A DNA stretch of 34,742 bases from Pseudomonadota bacterium (GCA_023445495.1 JAEXLC010000228.1:1-34742); one strand, 5' to 3'. Positions 7,165 to 18,105 are shown, counted from the first letter of the stretch. Translations and numbers: made by a program. The notes: generated from the sequence alone by a model not told the origin.

Positions 7165-9069
7165 ATGGTCCAATCGCCGCTCGAGGATCCTGTCGCAAAC
7201 CGGTTCGAGATACTGGTCCAGTCGGTGATCGACTATGCGATCTACATGCTCGATCGCGAAGGCCGGATCGTCACCTGGAATGCGGGTGCCGAGCGGCTCA
7301 AGGGCTATGCCGCGGAGGAGATCGTCGGCGAGCATTATTCGCGCTTCTTCACGCCGGAGGATCGCGCGGCCGGGCTTCCGGCCAAAGCGCTCGCCAAGGC
7401 GGCCGACGAGGGCCGCTCTGAGGTCGAGGGCTGGCGGGTGCGCAAGGACGGCAGCCGGTTCTGGGCGCATGCCGTGCTCGACCCGATCCGCGCCGAGGAT
7501 GGGACGCTGGTCGGGTTCGCCAAGATCACGCGCGACATCACCGAGCGGCGCCAGCTCGAACAGGCGCGCCTGGCCAGCGAACTGCAATTCCGCATGCTCG
7601 TACAGGGCGTGCACGACTATGCCATCTACATGCTCGATCCGGGCGGGCGCATCACCAGTTGGAACGCCGGCGCCCGCGCGATCAAGGGCTATGAGGAGCA
7701 GGAGGTGCTGGGCCAGCATTTCTCGCTCTTCCACACCGAAGACGATCGCGTGCGGGGCACGCCGGCCATGGCGCTCGAGACGGCACTGCGCGAAGGCAAG
7801 TTCGAGGCCGAGGCTCGCCGGGTCCGCAAGGATGGATCGCTGTTCTGGGCCCATGTCGTCATCGATCCGATCTACGACGAGGCCGGCACCCATATCGGCT
7901 TCGCGAAGATCACGCGCGACGTGACCGAGCGCAAGCTCGCGCAGGACGAGCTGCGCGACACCCAGGCCGCGCTCCTCCAGTCGCAGAAGCTCCAGGCACT
8001 CGGCGAGCTGGCTGGGGGTATCGCGCACGACTTCAATAATCTGATGACCGTCATTCGCGGCTCGACCGATTTCCTTCTGCAGCAGCCGGACCTGCCCGCG
8101 GAGAAGCGTAACCGCTATCTCCACGTCATGCTGGAGACCGCCGAGCGCGCCGCCAGCCTGACCTCGCAGCTCTTGGCCTTTGCGCGGCGCCAGCCGCTCG
8201 AGCCCGAGGTTCTTGATCTGAGCGTGCGTCTCGATGCGGTGGCCGAGATGCTCCAGCGTACGCTGGGCGGCAATGTCGCGCTCGAGCTCGACCTGGCGCC
8301 GGCACTCTGGCCGGTCGAGATCGATCCGACGGGACTCGAGACTGCGTTGCTCAACGCGGTGCTGAATGCGCGCGATGCGATGCCGAACGGAGGCCGGATC
8401 CGTCTCGTGACGAGCAACCTGTCGCGGCCCGAGGGCGACATGGTATGCCTTGCGATAAGCGATACCGGCGAGGGTATCGCGCCCGAGAAGCTGGAGCGCG
8501 TGTTCGAGCCTTTCTTCACGACCAAACCGGCCGGAAAGGGCACCGGGCTCGGCCTGTCCCAGATCCATGGGTTCGCCGTGCAATCCGGGGGTTCCGCAAC
8601 GATCGAATCGGAGCTCGGCCAGGGCACGACGGTCCGCATCCTGCTGCCCCGGACCGACAAGCCGGCGCAAAAGGCGGCAGAGCTCGATCCCCAGGTCTCG
8701 ATTTCCGCCGGCCTCAAGGTCCTGCTGGTCGAGGATAGCGACCATGTCCGCTATTTCGCGCGACAGCTGCTAGAGGATCTTGGTTGCGAGGTGGTCGAGG
8801 CTGCGAGCGGCGAGGAAGCGCTCGAGCGCCTGAAAGACAACTCGGTCGACCTGATATTCTCCGACATCGTCATGCCGGGCATGAACGGCTTGGAATTGGC
8901 CAAGCGCGTGCGCGAGCAGAACGATCGGGTCGCGGTGCTGCTGGCGAGCGGCTATAGCAGCAAGCAGTTCATTCCGGCGGACCAGCGGGAATTTCCCATT
9001 CTTCGCAAGCCATACAAGCTCCAGACGCTTGCGGTGGCGATCCGCACGTTACTGGCGCAGGGCAACTAG
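7165..9069 (+). CDS. PAS-PAS hybrid histidine kinase with C-terminal receiver
   Basis: The 634-residue protein has two PAS domains (about 10-130 and 135-255, each with an IYMLD start and an FAKITRD end), a HisKA dimerisation domain with phospho-acceptor His288 (GGIAHDFNNLM), a HATPase domain (N box LNAVLNARDAMP, G boxes DTGEGIAPEKL and GKGTGLGLSQI) and a REC domain with phospho-Asp567 (DLIFSDIVMPG). There is no signal peptide or membrane segment, so it is a soluble cytoplasmic sensor. The two PAS repeats are similar to each other, suggesting internal duplication. AGGA stands about 8 nt before the ATG. No dedicated response regulator is adjacent, so its partner is unknown; the HisKA type is not the HWE/HisKA2 type usual for PhyR kinases. 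Confidence 0.93.
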   Translation: MVQSPLEDPVANRFEILVQSVIDYAIYMLDREGRIVTWNAGAERLKGYAAEEIVGEHYSRFFTPEDRAAGLPAKALAKAADEGRSEVEGWRVRKDGSRFWAHAVLDPIRAEDGTLVGFAKITRDITERRQLEQARLASELQFRMLVQGVHDYAIYMLDPGGRITSWNAGARAIKGYEEQEVLGQHFSLFHTEDDRVRGTPAMALETALREGKFEAEARRVRKDGSLFWAHVVIDPIYDEAGTHIGFAKITRDVTERKLAQDELRDTQAALLQSQKLQALGELAGGIAHDFNNLMTVIRGSTDFLLQQPDLPAEKRNRYLHVMLETAERAASLTSQLLAFARRQPLEPEVLDLSVRLDAVAEMLQRTLGGNVALELDLAPALWPVEIDPTGLETALLNAVLNARDAMPNGGRIRLVTSNLSRPEGDMVCLAISDTGEGIAPEKLERVFEPFFTTKPAGKGTGLGLSQIHGFAVQSGGSATIESELGQGTTVRILLPRTDKPAQKAAELDPQVSISAGLKVLLVEDSDHVRYFARQLLEDLGCEVVEAASGEEALERLKDNSVDLIFSDIVMPGMNGLELAKRVREQNDRVAVLLASGYSSKQFIPADQREFPILRKPYKLQTLAVAIRTLLAQGN

Positions 9070-9150
9070 GCGGCGGTCGGCCCCGGACACCACCGTCGGT
9101 TCGGGGCGATGGGCAGAGAGGATCGAGGAGAGATTCGACCCGGCCGGCAA

Positions 9151-9165
9151 GAACATATAAGGAAC
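9151..9165 (+). promoter_or_regulatory. LexA box of dnaE2
   Basis: GAAC-ATATAAG-GAAC is the reverse complement of the alphaproteobacterial SOS box GTTC-N7-GTTC. It ends 26 nt before the dnaE2 ATG. The right GAAC is also half of a short palindrome (GGAACATCGTTCC, 9161-9173). Confidence 0.85.
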
Positions 9166-9190
9166 ATCGTTCCTCTTGCCGACTCGTCCC

Positions 9191-12502
<3,312 letters not shown>

Positions 12503-12510
12503 ATCGGCGG

Positions 12511-12870
12511 TCAGCCACTCGGGCCGGGCCCGGTCACGCCAGCTACCTCGATGTCTTGCGCCGAGCCCGGGATACGACCGGGCTCGATGCTGTTGCTACC
12601 GTCCACCGACTCCTGCGGCGCCTCGGCGCGCTCCGTGCGCGCGAACTCGGCGGCACCCGCGCTCGAATCGCGGTCGCTCACCTGCGCGAGCGGATCCTCC
12701 TCGCCGGTCTGGGGGATGCCATCGGCATCCTGCCGTCCCGGATCGTCTCCGGCCGGTACAGCCGCGGCCGCGTAGCTGGCGCTCTCATCGGCGATACCGG
12801 CATCGAGGCTGCGTACGGCAGTCTCGCGGAAATCCTGGGGACTGGCCCCTTGGGGAACATGATCGGTCAT
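12511..12870 (-). CDS. Acidic hypothetical protein, probably stress induced
   Basis: The 119-residue product is low-complexity and acidic, rich in Ala, Asp, Glu, Gly, Ser and Pro, without Cys, Trp or a hydrophobic segment, so it is probably largely disordered and cytoplasmic. I do not recognise the family. It is accepted as real because AGGAGA lies 6 nt before the ATG and an EcfG-type promoter sits just upstream. It is convergent with dnaE2, with 8 nt between the two stop codons. Confidence 0.7.
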   Translation of the reverse strand: MTDHVPQGASPQDFRETAVRSLDAGIADESASYAAAAVPAGDDPGRQDADGIPQTGEEDPLAQVSDRDSSAGAAEFARTERAEAPQESVDGSNSIEPGRIPGSAQDIEVAGVTGPGPSG

Positions 12871-12892
12871 ATGTCTCTCCTAGTCCTTTCCC

Positions 12893-12917
12893 AACCGTCC
12901 CGCCGGGTGCCCGTTCC
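12893..12917 (-). promoter_or_regulatory. EcfG-type general stress promoter
   Basis: Minus strand: GGAAC, 17 nt, GTT, ending 22 nt before the ATG at 12870. This is one of the best placed of the EcfG-type sites in the window. Confidence 0.7.
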
Positions 12918-12922
12918 GGGCC

Positions 12923-13135
12923 TCAGGCGGCCGCGCGCATCCCATCGGTCCGCGCGCACCACAGGCCGCTCTCGAGCGGCGGCAAATCCGCGTCGGCCTC
13001 GTTTAGCCGCCAGGCTTCGTCGAGCAGGCGCTCCGAGCGCATCACATGACGGTCGCGCGCGTCGACGGACTGCGCACTCCTAGCCCGGCGAAGCTCCGTT
13101 TCGGATTGGGCGATGAGGCGGTCTATCTCGGTCAT
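12923..13135 (-). CDS. Small hypothetical protein (70 aa)
   Basis: The frame gives 70 residues from the ATG at 13135 (MTEIDRLIAQSETELRRA), a charged, helical protein with many Arg, Glu and Leu residues and a likely coiled coil in its first half. No family is recognised. TTGGAGCG precedes this ATG at good spacing, which favours it over the in-frame ATG at 13156. An EcfG-type site at 13163-13188 lies upstream; the next gene on this strand has its own EcfG-type promoter. Confidence 0.65.
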   Translation of the reverse strand: MTEIDRLIAQSETELRRARSAQSVDARDRHVMRSERLLDEAWRLNEADADLPPLESGLWCARTDGMRAAA

Positions 13136-13162
13136 GGCACGCTCCAATGCCCCCATCGACAG

Positions 13163-13188
13163 AACGAGGAGCCATCGGCGCGGGTTCC
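13163..13188 (-). promoter_or_regulatory. EcfG-type general stress promoter
   Basis: Minus strand reads GGAAC, 17 nt, CGTT, a full match to the consensus with the longer spacer. It precedes the ATG at 13135 by 27 nt. Confidence 0.65.
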
Positions 13189-13330
13189 TGGGAAGGCGTC
13201 AGCTCCGGAGTGGCAGGGCCCGGCCGGGCTTCGAGAGGCGTCGTCGCCCGAAAAAATGCGCGCGATGTCAGCTCCTTGCGATTGAAACAGAGGCACCGGC
13301 ATCCCACATCCAAGCCATCGTCAACAACGG

Positions 13331-13340
13331 AAAGGAGGTG
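13331..13340 (+). promoter_or_regulatory. Extended Shine-Dalgarno sequence
   Basis: AAAGGAGGTG lies 5 nt ahead of an ATG. With flanking bases (GAAAGGAGGTG, then a possible G-U and TC) it could pair with almost the whole 3' tail of 16S rRNA (GAUCACCUCCUUUC), far longer than any other ribosome binding site in the window. Confidence 0.7.
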
Positions 13341-13345
13341 GTCGG

Positions 13346-13420
13346 ATGTCTCATTGTCACATGCCGCTCGCGGCAAATTCTCTGAGCATGGCCTCCACCG
13401 CGGGGGTCCGGCTCGGCTGA
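13346..13420 (+). CDS. Candidate 24-residue peptide gene
   Basis: ATG at 13346 to TGA at 13418-13420 encodes a 24-residue peptide beginning MSHCHMPLAANSL and ending GVRLG. It has one Cys and two His near the N-terminus and no evident signal or membrane segment. Support comes from the very long Shine-Dalgarno match immediately upstream and a strong hairpin terminator 25 nt after the stop. Together these look like a tiny independent transcription unit, coding for a short peptide or acting as a regulatory RNA. No family is recognised and codon statistics cannot be judged at this length. Confidence 0.45.
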   Translation: MSHCHMPLAANSLSMASTAGVRLG

Positions 13421-13445
13421 GCTGTCCGCGTTCGGATGACAATGG

Positions 13446-13471
13446 AAGGGCCGTCCGAAAGGGCGGCCCTT
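13446..13471 (+). terminator. Strong hairpin terminator
   Basis: AAGGGCCGTCC and GGGCGGCCCTT form an 11-bp stem (one G-U) around a GAAA tetraloop. Only a short T-rich tail (TCGCGTTT) follows, so efficiency is uncertain, but the fold is unambiguous. Confidence 0.75.
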
Positions 13472-13532
13472 CGCGTTTCACCCGCCGGCACCCAGGAGCG
13501 CGCCGCGCGTTCCCGTGCAGAGAGGATCGGAA

Positions 13533-13796
13533 ATGGCCAATGGCTGGGCGCAGGATGGCGCCGTCCAGGAGCAGATCGAGGATACCGTCACCGACGCAGT
13601 GAGCCTTGCGCGGGCGAGACTCGCGACCGGCGAAGGCACGCGGTATTGCGAGGATTGCGGAGAAGAGATTCCCGAGGCCCGGCGCAAGGCGCAGCCGGCA
13701 AGCCGCACCTGCATTCCTTGCCAGTCCGATCGCGATGCGGCGGTCCGCTCCACCGGAATCAACCGGCGCGGGAGCAAGGACAGCCAGTTACGCTGA
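13533..13796 (+). CDS. DksA/TraR-type C4 zinc-finger protein
   Basis: The 87-residue protein carries the zinc finger of the DksA/TraR family near its C-terminus: YCEDCG, 16 residues, then CIPCQ (Cys-X2-Cys-X17-Cys-X2-Cys). Such short TraR-like proteins bind RNA polymerase through the secondary channel and can alter promoter choice without ppGpp. The N-terminal helix is much shorter than the DksA coiled coil, as in TraR. The ATG at 13533 (MANGWAQDG) has GAGGA upstream and is preferred to an in-frame ATG at 13515. The stop overlaps the next ATG by one base, so the following gene is co-translated. Confidence 0.85.
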   Translation: MANGWAQDGAVQEQIEDTVTDAVSLARARLATGEGTRYCEDCGEEIPEARRKAQPASRTCIPCQSDRDAAVRSTGINRRGSKDSQLR

Positions 13797-14182
13797 TGGT
13801 AGAAAAGATAGGTCCCGCCGGCAAATATCCGGTGACGCCGGACCGTCGGTACTTCGTCGTGCGCGGCCGGCTCTGGCGGATGGCCAACCCCGCTTTGCCT
13901 GACGGCGAGCGAGAGACGCTCGTGCATACCCTGATGGCTGCCAGGCGGGCGGTCGGCGTTGCGAAGCGGCGGGACGATCCATCCGGAGAGGCCGAGGCGC
14001 GCGCCGCGGTCGATCGCGCGAAGCATGCCTTGGGCGAGCGCGGGCCGGTCTGGTGGGACGACGGCGCGCCGGACCTGAACAGGCGCATGGCAAGGACCAC
14101 CGACTACGCCGAATGGTTCGCCGGTCTTGAGGACGCGGTCCGTCCTGGTCAATCCGATAGTTCGACCCACACGGGGGCGTGA
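13796..14182 (+). CDS. Conserved hypothetical protein (128 aa)
   Basis: The 128-residue frame starts at the ATG overlapping the zinc-finger stop (TGATG). It begins MVEKIGPAGKYPVTPDRRYF, followed by VVRGRLWRMANPALP, a charged Ala-rich helix and a Trp-rich end (GPVWWDDGAPDLNRR ... YAEWFAGL). I do not recognise a function; the frame looks like a real alphaproteobacterial protein from its composition. Its last 34 nt overlap the 3' end of the convergent exonuclease III gene. Confidence 0.75.
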   Translation: MVEKIGPAGKYPVTPDRRYFVVRGRLWRMANPALPDGERETLVHTLMAARRAVGVAKRRDDPSGEAEARAAVDRAKHALGERGPVWWDDGAPDLNRRMARTTDYAEWFAGLEDAVRPGQSDSSTHTGA

Positions 14183-14922
14183 TCGCTCGTTTTCTCCCAG
14201 CCACGCGGGCGCCTGTCGACTTCCGCGGCGACCAGTCTTCGGGCAGCGACCGGGTTGAGCAGAAGGTGATCGATCCGCAGTCCCGCGTTCCTCTCGAACG
14301 CAAAGCGCAGATACTTCCAGAAGGTGTAGATCGTCTCATCCGGATGCATGTGGCGCAGCGCGTCCGTCCATCCCTGGTCGAGGACCCTGAAATAGGCTTG
14401 CTTCACCTCCGGGGCGAAAAGCGCGTCGTCGCGCCAGCGGTCGGGCACATAGACGTCCAGATCGGTCGGCATGACGTTATAGTCGCCCGCGACGATCACC
14501 GGTGCGTCCAGCGCGCCCAGCCCGGCCATGTGCTGGTGCAGGCGCTCGAACCAGCGCAGCTTGAAGTCGAATTTCGGTCCCGGCCGCGGATTGCCGTTGG
14601 GAAGGTAGAGACCAGCGATAAGCACTCCGCCGATCGCGGCCTCGAGATAGCGGCTTTGGGCGTCCTCGGGGTCGCCGGGCAGCCCTCGCCGCGTCTCGTG
14701 GATTTCGCCGATCCTGCTGAGGAGCGCGACGCCGTTCCAGCGGCTCTGCCCGTGCCAGACCACATCATAGCCGAGATCCCGGATGGGCTTTTCCGGAAAC
14801 CTGTCCTGCGGGGCCTTCAACTCCTGAAGGCATACGATGTCGGGTTCGGCCAGCTTCAGCCAGCGCAGCAGCACCGGTAGCCGGCCGTTCACGCCGTTCA
14901 CATTGTAGGTGGCGATCCTCAC
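14149..14922 (-). CDS. xthA: Exonuclease III family AP endonuclease
   Basis: Exonuclease III enzymes cut at abasic sites and remove 3'-blocking groups and 3' nucleotides. The 257-residue product has the family motifs in order: IATYNVNGVNGRL, CLQELKAP (metal-binding Glu), PNGNPRPG with a YLPNG Tyr, AGDYNVMPTDLDVY (catalytic Asp and Asn), RIDHLLL and KTSDHAPVWVEL (catalytic Asp-His). The start is the GTG at 14922 (VRIATYNVNG), overlapping the ligD stop in GTGA, so translation is coupled to ligD. The GTG start and overlap suggest that it works together with LigD at broken ends. Confidence 0.93.
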   Translation of the reverse strand: MRIATYNVNGVNGRLPVLLRWLKLAEPDIVCLQELKAPQDRFPEKPIRDLGYDVVWHGQSRWNGVALLSRIGEIHETRRGLPGDPEDAQSRYLEAAIGGVLIAGLYLPNGNPRPGPKFDFKLRWFERLHQHMAGLGALDAPVIVAGDYNVMPTDLDVYVPDRWRDDALFAPEVKQAYFRVLDQGWTDALRHMHPDETIYTFWKYLRFAFERNAGLRIDHLLLNPVAARRLVAAEVDRRPRGWEKTSDHAPVWVELSD

Positions 14923-16793
14923 AGGTCCGGGAGTTCCTGATCGGCGCGACCCCAGTTGGACAGCGCCTTGGACTCGGCGCGCCGTATCAGCTCGCCCGCG
15001 TTTCGGATGCAGAAGTGTGAAGGCTTGTCGATCGTCTCCATTTCCTTCCAGGTGATCGGCGCCGCCACGGGCGCCCCCTCCCGGGCACGCACGGCATAGG
15101 GCATCACTGCGGTCGCCCCGCGCTGGTTGCGCAGATAATCGACGAAGATCCGGCCCTTGCGCTGTAACTTCGGCAGCGCCGCCGTGAAATTCTCCGGGTC
15201 GCTTTGCGCGACCGCAAGCGCCAGCCGGTGCGCGAAGTCCTTCACCTCCGGCCACTCCGCGCGCGGAGTCAGGGGCGCGATGACGTGCACGCCCTTGCCG
15301 CCGGTCAGCATGGGGAAGGTCTCGAGCCCGATCGAGCGCAGGATATCGCGGAAATGGAAGGCGGCTGTCCTCACATTCTCGAAGTCTAGGCCAACGTCCG
15401 GGTCGAGGTCGAGCACCAGCCGGTCGGCCTTTTCGACATCCTCGATCCTTGCACCCCAGCCGTGAAACTCGATCGTGCCCATCTGGACGCACGTCATCAG
15501 GCCGGCGGGCGTGTCGATATAGAGATAGGGCTCCTCATGGCCGTCCTTCTCCTGGATGCCGACATGCCGGACGGCATCCCCGAAGCTCCCCGCATCATGC
15601 TTCTGGACGAAGCATTTCCGGGTCCGGCCCTGCGGGCATCGCACCAGACTGATCGGTCGCGATCCGACCCAGGGCAGCATGATCGGCGCGACCGCCTCGT
15701 AATAGTCCGCAAGTTCGCCTTTCGTGATCGCGCTCTCCGGATAGATCACACGTTCGCGATTGCTGATCTTCACGCCTGAACCGGGCGCGCCCGCCGTGGC
15801 GGCAGGCGCTTCCGTCTCCAGCACCACCGCCTCGGGCTTCTTGTCGGCCCGAAGACCCAGATAGCTGGGATGACGCAGCGTCCCCTCGTTGGTCATCTCG
15901 GTATAGGCGATCTCCGCGACGAGCTTCGGCACGATCCAGTGTGCGCCCCGAACCTCGGCGCGCGGGGCCTCGACGGTTGGACCCTCGATCTCGAGGGGGC
16001 GCATCAACTCAATGAGCCGGAATAGTTCGTCGGTGCCGAAGCCGGTCCCGACCTTGCCCGCGTAGCGAAGATGGCCTTGATCGTGGAGACCAAGGATGAG
16101 CGAACGGAAAGTTCGCGACTTGTCCGAAGGCGTCCAGCCGACGATCACGAATTCCTGCCGCTTGATGCACTTGGTCTTGACCCAGCTTCCCGAGCGCGAC
16201 CCGACATATTCGCTCGACGCAAGCTTGGAGATCACGCCCTCGAGACCGGCCCCGCAGAACTGGCCGAGCAGCCGCTCGCCATTGCCGACGATATGTTCGG
16301 AGTAGCGCAGGCGGCTTGAGCCCTCGGGAAGGATCGCCTGGGGCCTCTGCTTCCGCTCGAGGAGTGGAAGGCCGGTCAGGTCCTCGCCGTTCAGCTCGAG
16401 CAGATCGAAGGCATAGAAGTCGATCCGCCCCGGCGCGCCCTTGAGCGCATTCTGGAGCGCCTGGAAGCTGGACCGGCCGTCCCTGTCGAGCACGACCGCC
16501 TCGCCGTCGACCAACGCCGAAGAGACAGCGAGCGACCGTGCCTCCTCCAGGATCGCCGGGTAGCGATCGGACCAGTCGAGGCCGGAGCGAGTATATCCGC
16601 GCGCATCGCCGCCGCCGATCGCGATGAGCGTGCGGTACCCATCATACTTCATTTCATGAAGCCAGCGATCGCCCGCGGGAACGGTGTCGACGAGCTGGGC
16701 GAGTTGCACGGGGCGAAACGCCGGCGGCTTCTGGACATCCTTGAGGGAGTAGCCTTTGCGGCGCCGGGGAGGATCGACGGATTTGACGGCCAT
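14919..16793 (-). CDS. ligD: LigD, ATP-dependent DNA ligase/polymerase without phosphoesterase domain
   Basis: LigD joins double-strand breaks in bacterial Ku-dependent end joining. This 624-residue protein begins almost directly with the ligase domain: adenylation Lys49 in MKYDGYR, then VDGEAVVLD, FYAFDLLELNG, GLEGVISK and SWVKTKC. After an OB region it continues into the primase-polymerase domain (RVIYPESAITKGELADYYE; metal-binding LDLDPD; GGKGVHVI; FVDYLRNQRGATAV). The N-terminal 3'-phosphoesterase domain of the Pseudomonas enzyme is absent. The ATG at 16793 is preferred over 16802, because AGGAGA is about 9 nt from the former and nearly abuts the latter. No ku gene is in the window. Confidence 0.94.
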   Translation of the reverse strand: MAVKSVDPPRRRKGYSLKDVQKPPAFRPVQLAQLVDTVPAGDRWLHEMKYDGYRTLIAIGGGDARGYTRSGLDWSDRYPAILEEARSLAVSSALVDGEAVVLDRDGRSSFQALQNALKGAPGRIDFYAFDLLELNGEDLTGLPLLERKQRPQAILPEGSSRLRYSEHIVGNGERLLGQFCGAGLEGVISKLASSEYVGSRSGSWVKTKCIKRQEFVIVGWTPSDKSRTFRSLILGLHDQGHLRYAGKVGTGFGTDELFRLIELMRPLEIEGPTVEAPRAEVRGAHWIVPKLVAEIAYTEMTNEGTLRHPSYLGLRADKKPEAVVLETEAPAATAGAPGSGVKISNRERVIYPESAITKGELADYYEAVAPIMLPWVGSRPISLVRCPQGRTRKCFVQKHDAGSFGDAVRHVGIQEKDGHEEPYLYIDTPAGLMTCVQMGTIEFHGWGARIEDVEKADRLVLDLDPDVGLDFENVRTAAFHFRDILRSIGLETFPMLTGGKGVHVIAPLTPRAEWPEVKDFAHRLALAVAQSDPENFTAALPKLQRKGRIFVDYLRNQRGATAVMPYAVRAREGAPVAAPITWKEMETIDKPSHFCIRNAGELIRRAESKALSNWGRADQELPDL

Positions 16794-16855
16794 GCGTGCC
16801 ATCTCTCCTAGACTCGATTCAGCAACGGTTCGTTCCGATCCGACGCAACTCTCCG

Positions 16856-16880
16856 GAAACTCACGGGAATCGGAAGCGTT
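16856..16880 (+). promoter_or_regulatory. Possible weak EcfG-type promoter
   Basis: GAAAC, 16 nt, CGTT lies 27 nt upstream of the DUF3606 ATG. One mismatch in the -35 element makes this weaker than the other sites. Confidence 0.35.
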
Positions 16881-16907
16881 GGGCCCTCAGCAAAAGAGGA
16901 GGCCGAC

Positions 16908-17084
16908 ATGGCGGACAACAAGACCCTGCGCGCGCCGCAGGACAGCTCCCGCATCGCAATGGGTGAGGATTACGAGGTGCAATATTGGACGGACAAGTTC
17001 GGCGTGAGCCGAGAACGTCTGCAGGAGGCCGTCGATGCCGTCGGCAACGGAGCCGATGCGGTCGAAGCCTATTTCAAACGATAG
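16908..17084 (+). CDS. DUF3606 small protein
   Basis: The 58-residue protein begins MADNKTLRAPQDSSRI and carries the DUF3606 pattern DYEVQYWTDKFGVSRERLQ followed by AVDAVGNGADAVEAYF, a helix-turn-helix-like fold of unknown role common in rhizobia and sphingomonads. AGAGGAGG lies 6 nt before the ATG. It is divergent from ligD and convergent with the gene at 17112. It is too short to have been picked up by length-based calling. Confidence 0.85.
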   Translation: MADNKTLRAPQDSSRIAMGEDYEVQYWTDKFGVSRERLQEAVDAVGNGADAVEAYFKR

Positions 17085-17111
17085 GCGGTAGTCGCTCGAT
17101 CCGCCCGGATG

Positions 17112-17522
17112 CTACCAGGGCAATTCCTCGATGAAGAGGATCATTTCCTGAAAGGCCGCACCTTCGAAGCCAATTCCGCCATCCGCTTCGACAAGCGGGT
17201 GGCGGGCCGTCGCTTCGATCGCCGCTTCCGGATCTGATTGCCGTAGCGGGTCGTGCAGAGCCGTCCATTTCGCGAGAGCCGTAACGCGTGCGTGCAGCGC
17301 CGCACCGGCGATCGCTACGTCGGAAAAGCCCGCATCGAGCGCGTAGGTCTGAAGCGCAACCGCCTGTGCAAGCGGATCGTCGCGTTGCCGCTCCGGTAAC
17401 CCCGCAACGATCTGGAGCGCTGCGGCGATCTGGGGGCCTGTCAGCGCAACCGAATTGAGTTGCGCGGTCGCCGCGGAGGCTAGCTGGACGGGCGCGGTCA
17501 TGGGAGATGTCTGGCTGAACAT
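17112..17522 (-). CDS. Hypothetical protein downstream of the SRAP-like gene
   Basis: The product is 136 residues from the ATG at 17522, or 129 from the in-frame ATG at 17501 (MTAPVQLASAAT), the latter looking more natural. It is Ala-rich and mostly helical, ending MILFIEELPW; there is no signal peptide or membrane segment. I do not recognise it. It starts 12 nt after the stop of the degenerate SRAP gene on the same strand, so it is probably in the same SOS-controlled unit. Confidence 0.6.
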   Translation of the reverse strand: MFSQTSPMTAPVQLASAATAQLNSVALTGPQIAAALQIVAGLPERQRDDPLAQAVALQTYALDAGFSDVAIAGAALHARVTALAKWTALHDPLRQSDPEAAIEATARHPLVEADGGIGFEGAAFQEMILFIEELPW

Positions 17523-17534
17523 GTGCGATCTCGA

Positions 17535-18056
17535 TCAAAGAGCCAGCATGCGCTGGCGGTCGGCGAGGCCCCGCTTGCCCACTTCCTCGATCTGATAGCT
17601 GTGCTTGGGCAGCGCCCTCAGCAGCTCGGATTGGGGTTGAGTGAGGTCGAGCCAGGCCATGTTCTCACGCCGGAGCAACACGGCGCCCTGACGCTCCTGG
17701 TAGAAGAAGATGTCCGGATTGGCCGGAATCGTGATGATCGCGTAGCTGACGTCACGCTCGCCCGAGCTGGGGCGCCAGATCCCGGCGAGATAGAAGAAAT
17801 TCCCGTCGTCGAGCGTGACGCGGAACTTGCGCTCGCCATTGGTCACCTGGAATTCGCTCGCTGGCACCAGGCAGCGCTGATGGGGGAATGTCCGGCCTTC
17901 GGAGCGAATGAACCTGAATGGCTTGCCGTCCGGCTCCCACGGCTCGAGCCCCCAGCTGGCCTCGATCGCCTGGGGCTTGCCCGACCGCGGGTTGCGCCGG
18001 ATGATGATCTTGCGGCTGCCAAAGGGTGCATCCGACTCGAAGGGACTCGCTTGCAT
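17535..18056 (-). CDS. SRAP-fold protein lacking the catalytic residues
   Basis: SRAP (HMCES/YedK) proteins crosslink to abasic sites in single-stranded DNA through Cys2. This 173-residue protein keeps the fold signatures (ASWGLEPW, RSEGRTFPHQRCLVPASEF, FFYLAGIWRP, YAIITIPAN) but not the chemistry: it begins MQASPFESD, with no Cys2. Aligned by eye with its neighbour at 18106, catalytic Asn becomes Phe49, Glu becomes Val71 and His becomes Gln120. The start at 18056 lies just past the LexA box; the in-frame ATG at 18113 would place the box inside the gene. No clear Shine-Dalgarno was seen, so it may be leaderless. A DNA-binding or regulatory role is inferred. Confidence 0.85.
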   Translation of the reverse strand: MQASPFESDAPFGSRKIIIRRNPRSGKPQAIEASWGLEPWEPDGKPFRFIRSEGRTFPHQRCLVPASEFQVTNGERKFRVTLDDGNFFYLAGIWRPSSGERDVSYAIITIPANPDIFFYQERQGAVLLRRENMAWLDLTQPQSELLRALPKHSYQIEEVGKRGLADRQRMLAL

Positions 18057-18061
18057 GATGA

Positions 18062-18076
18062 GAACATAATGCGAAC
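18062..18076 (+). promoter_or_regulatory. LexA box shared by two divergent SRAP genes
   Basis: GAAC-ATAATGC-GAAC is the reverse complement of GTTC-N7-GTTC, the alphaproteobacterial SOS box. It lies between the divergent starts (18056 minus, 18106 plus) and can repress both. Confidence 0.85.
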
Positions 18077-18105
18077 GAATCCTGCTTGCAAATCGAGGAT
18101 CTCTC

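Larger units (their letters stand above)
13136..13532. other. 397-nt interval without a long gene
   Basis: Between the small minus-strand gene starting at 13135 and the zinc-finger gene at 13533 there is no convincing long frame. It contains an EcfG-type promoter (13163-13188), the extended Shine-Dalgarno and 24-residue ORF (13331-13420), and the terminator hairpin (13446-13471). I saw nothing else of note. Confidence 0.6.

Noticed and set aside
14149..15492. 447-codon minus frame joining exonuclease III with upstream sequence
   Set aside because: The upstream 190 codons are an out-of-frame reading of ligD; the real exonuclease start is the GTG at 14922.
16826..16836. GTTCGTTC upstream of ligD as a LexA box
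   Set aside because: The two GTTC units are adjacent, not separated by 7 nt, so they do not form the SOS box.
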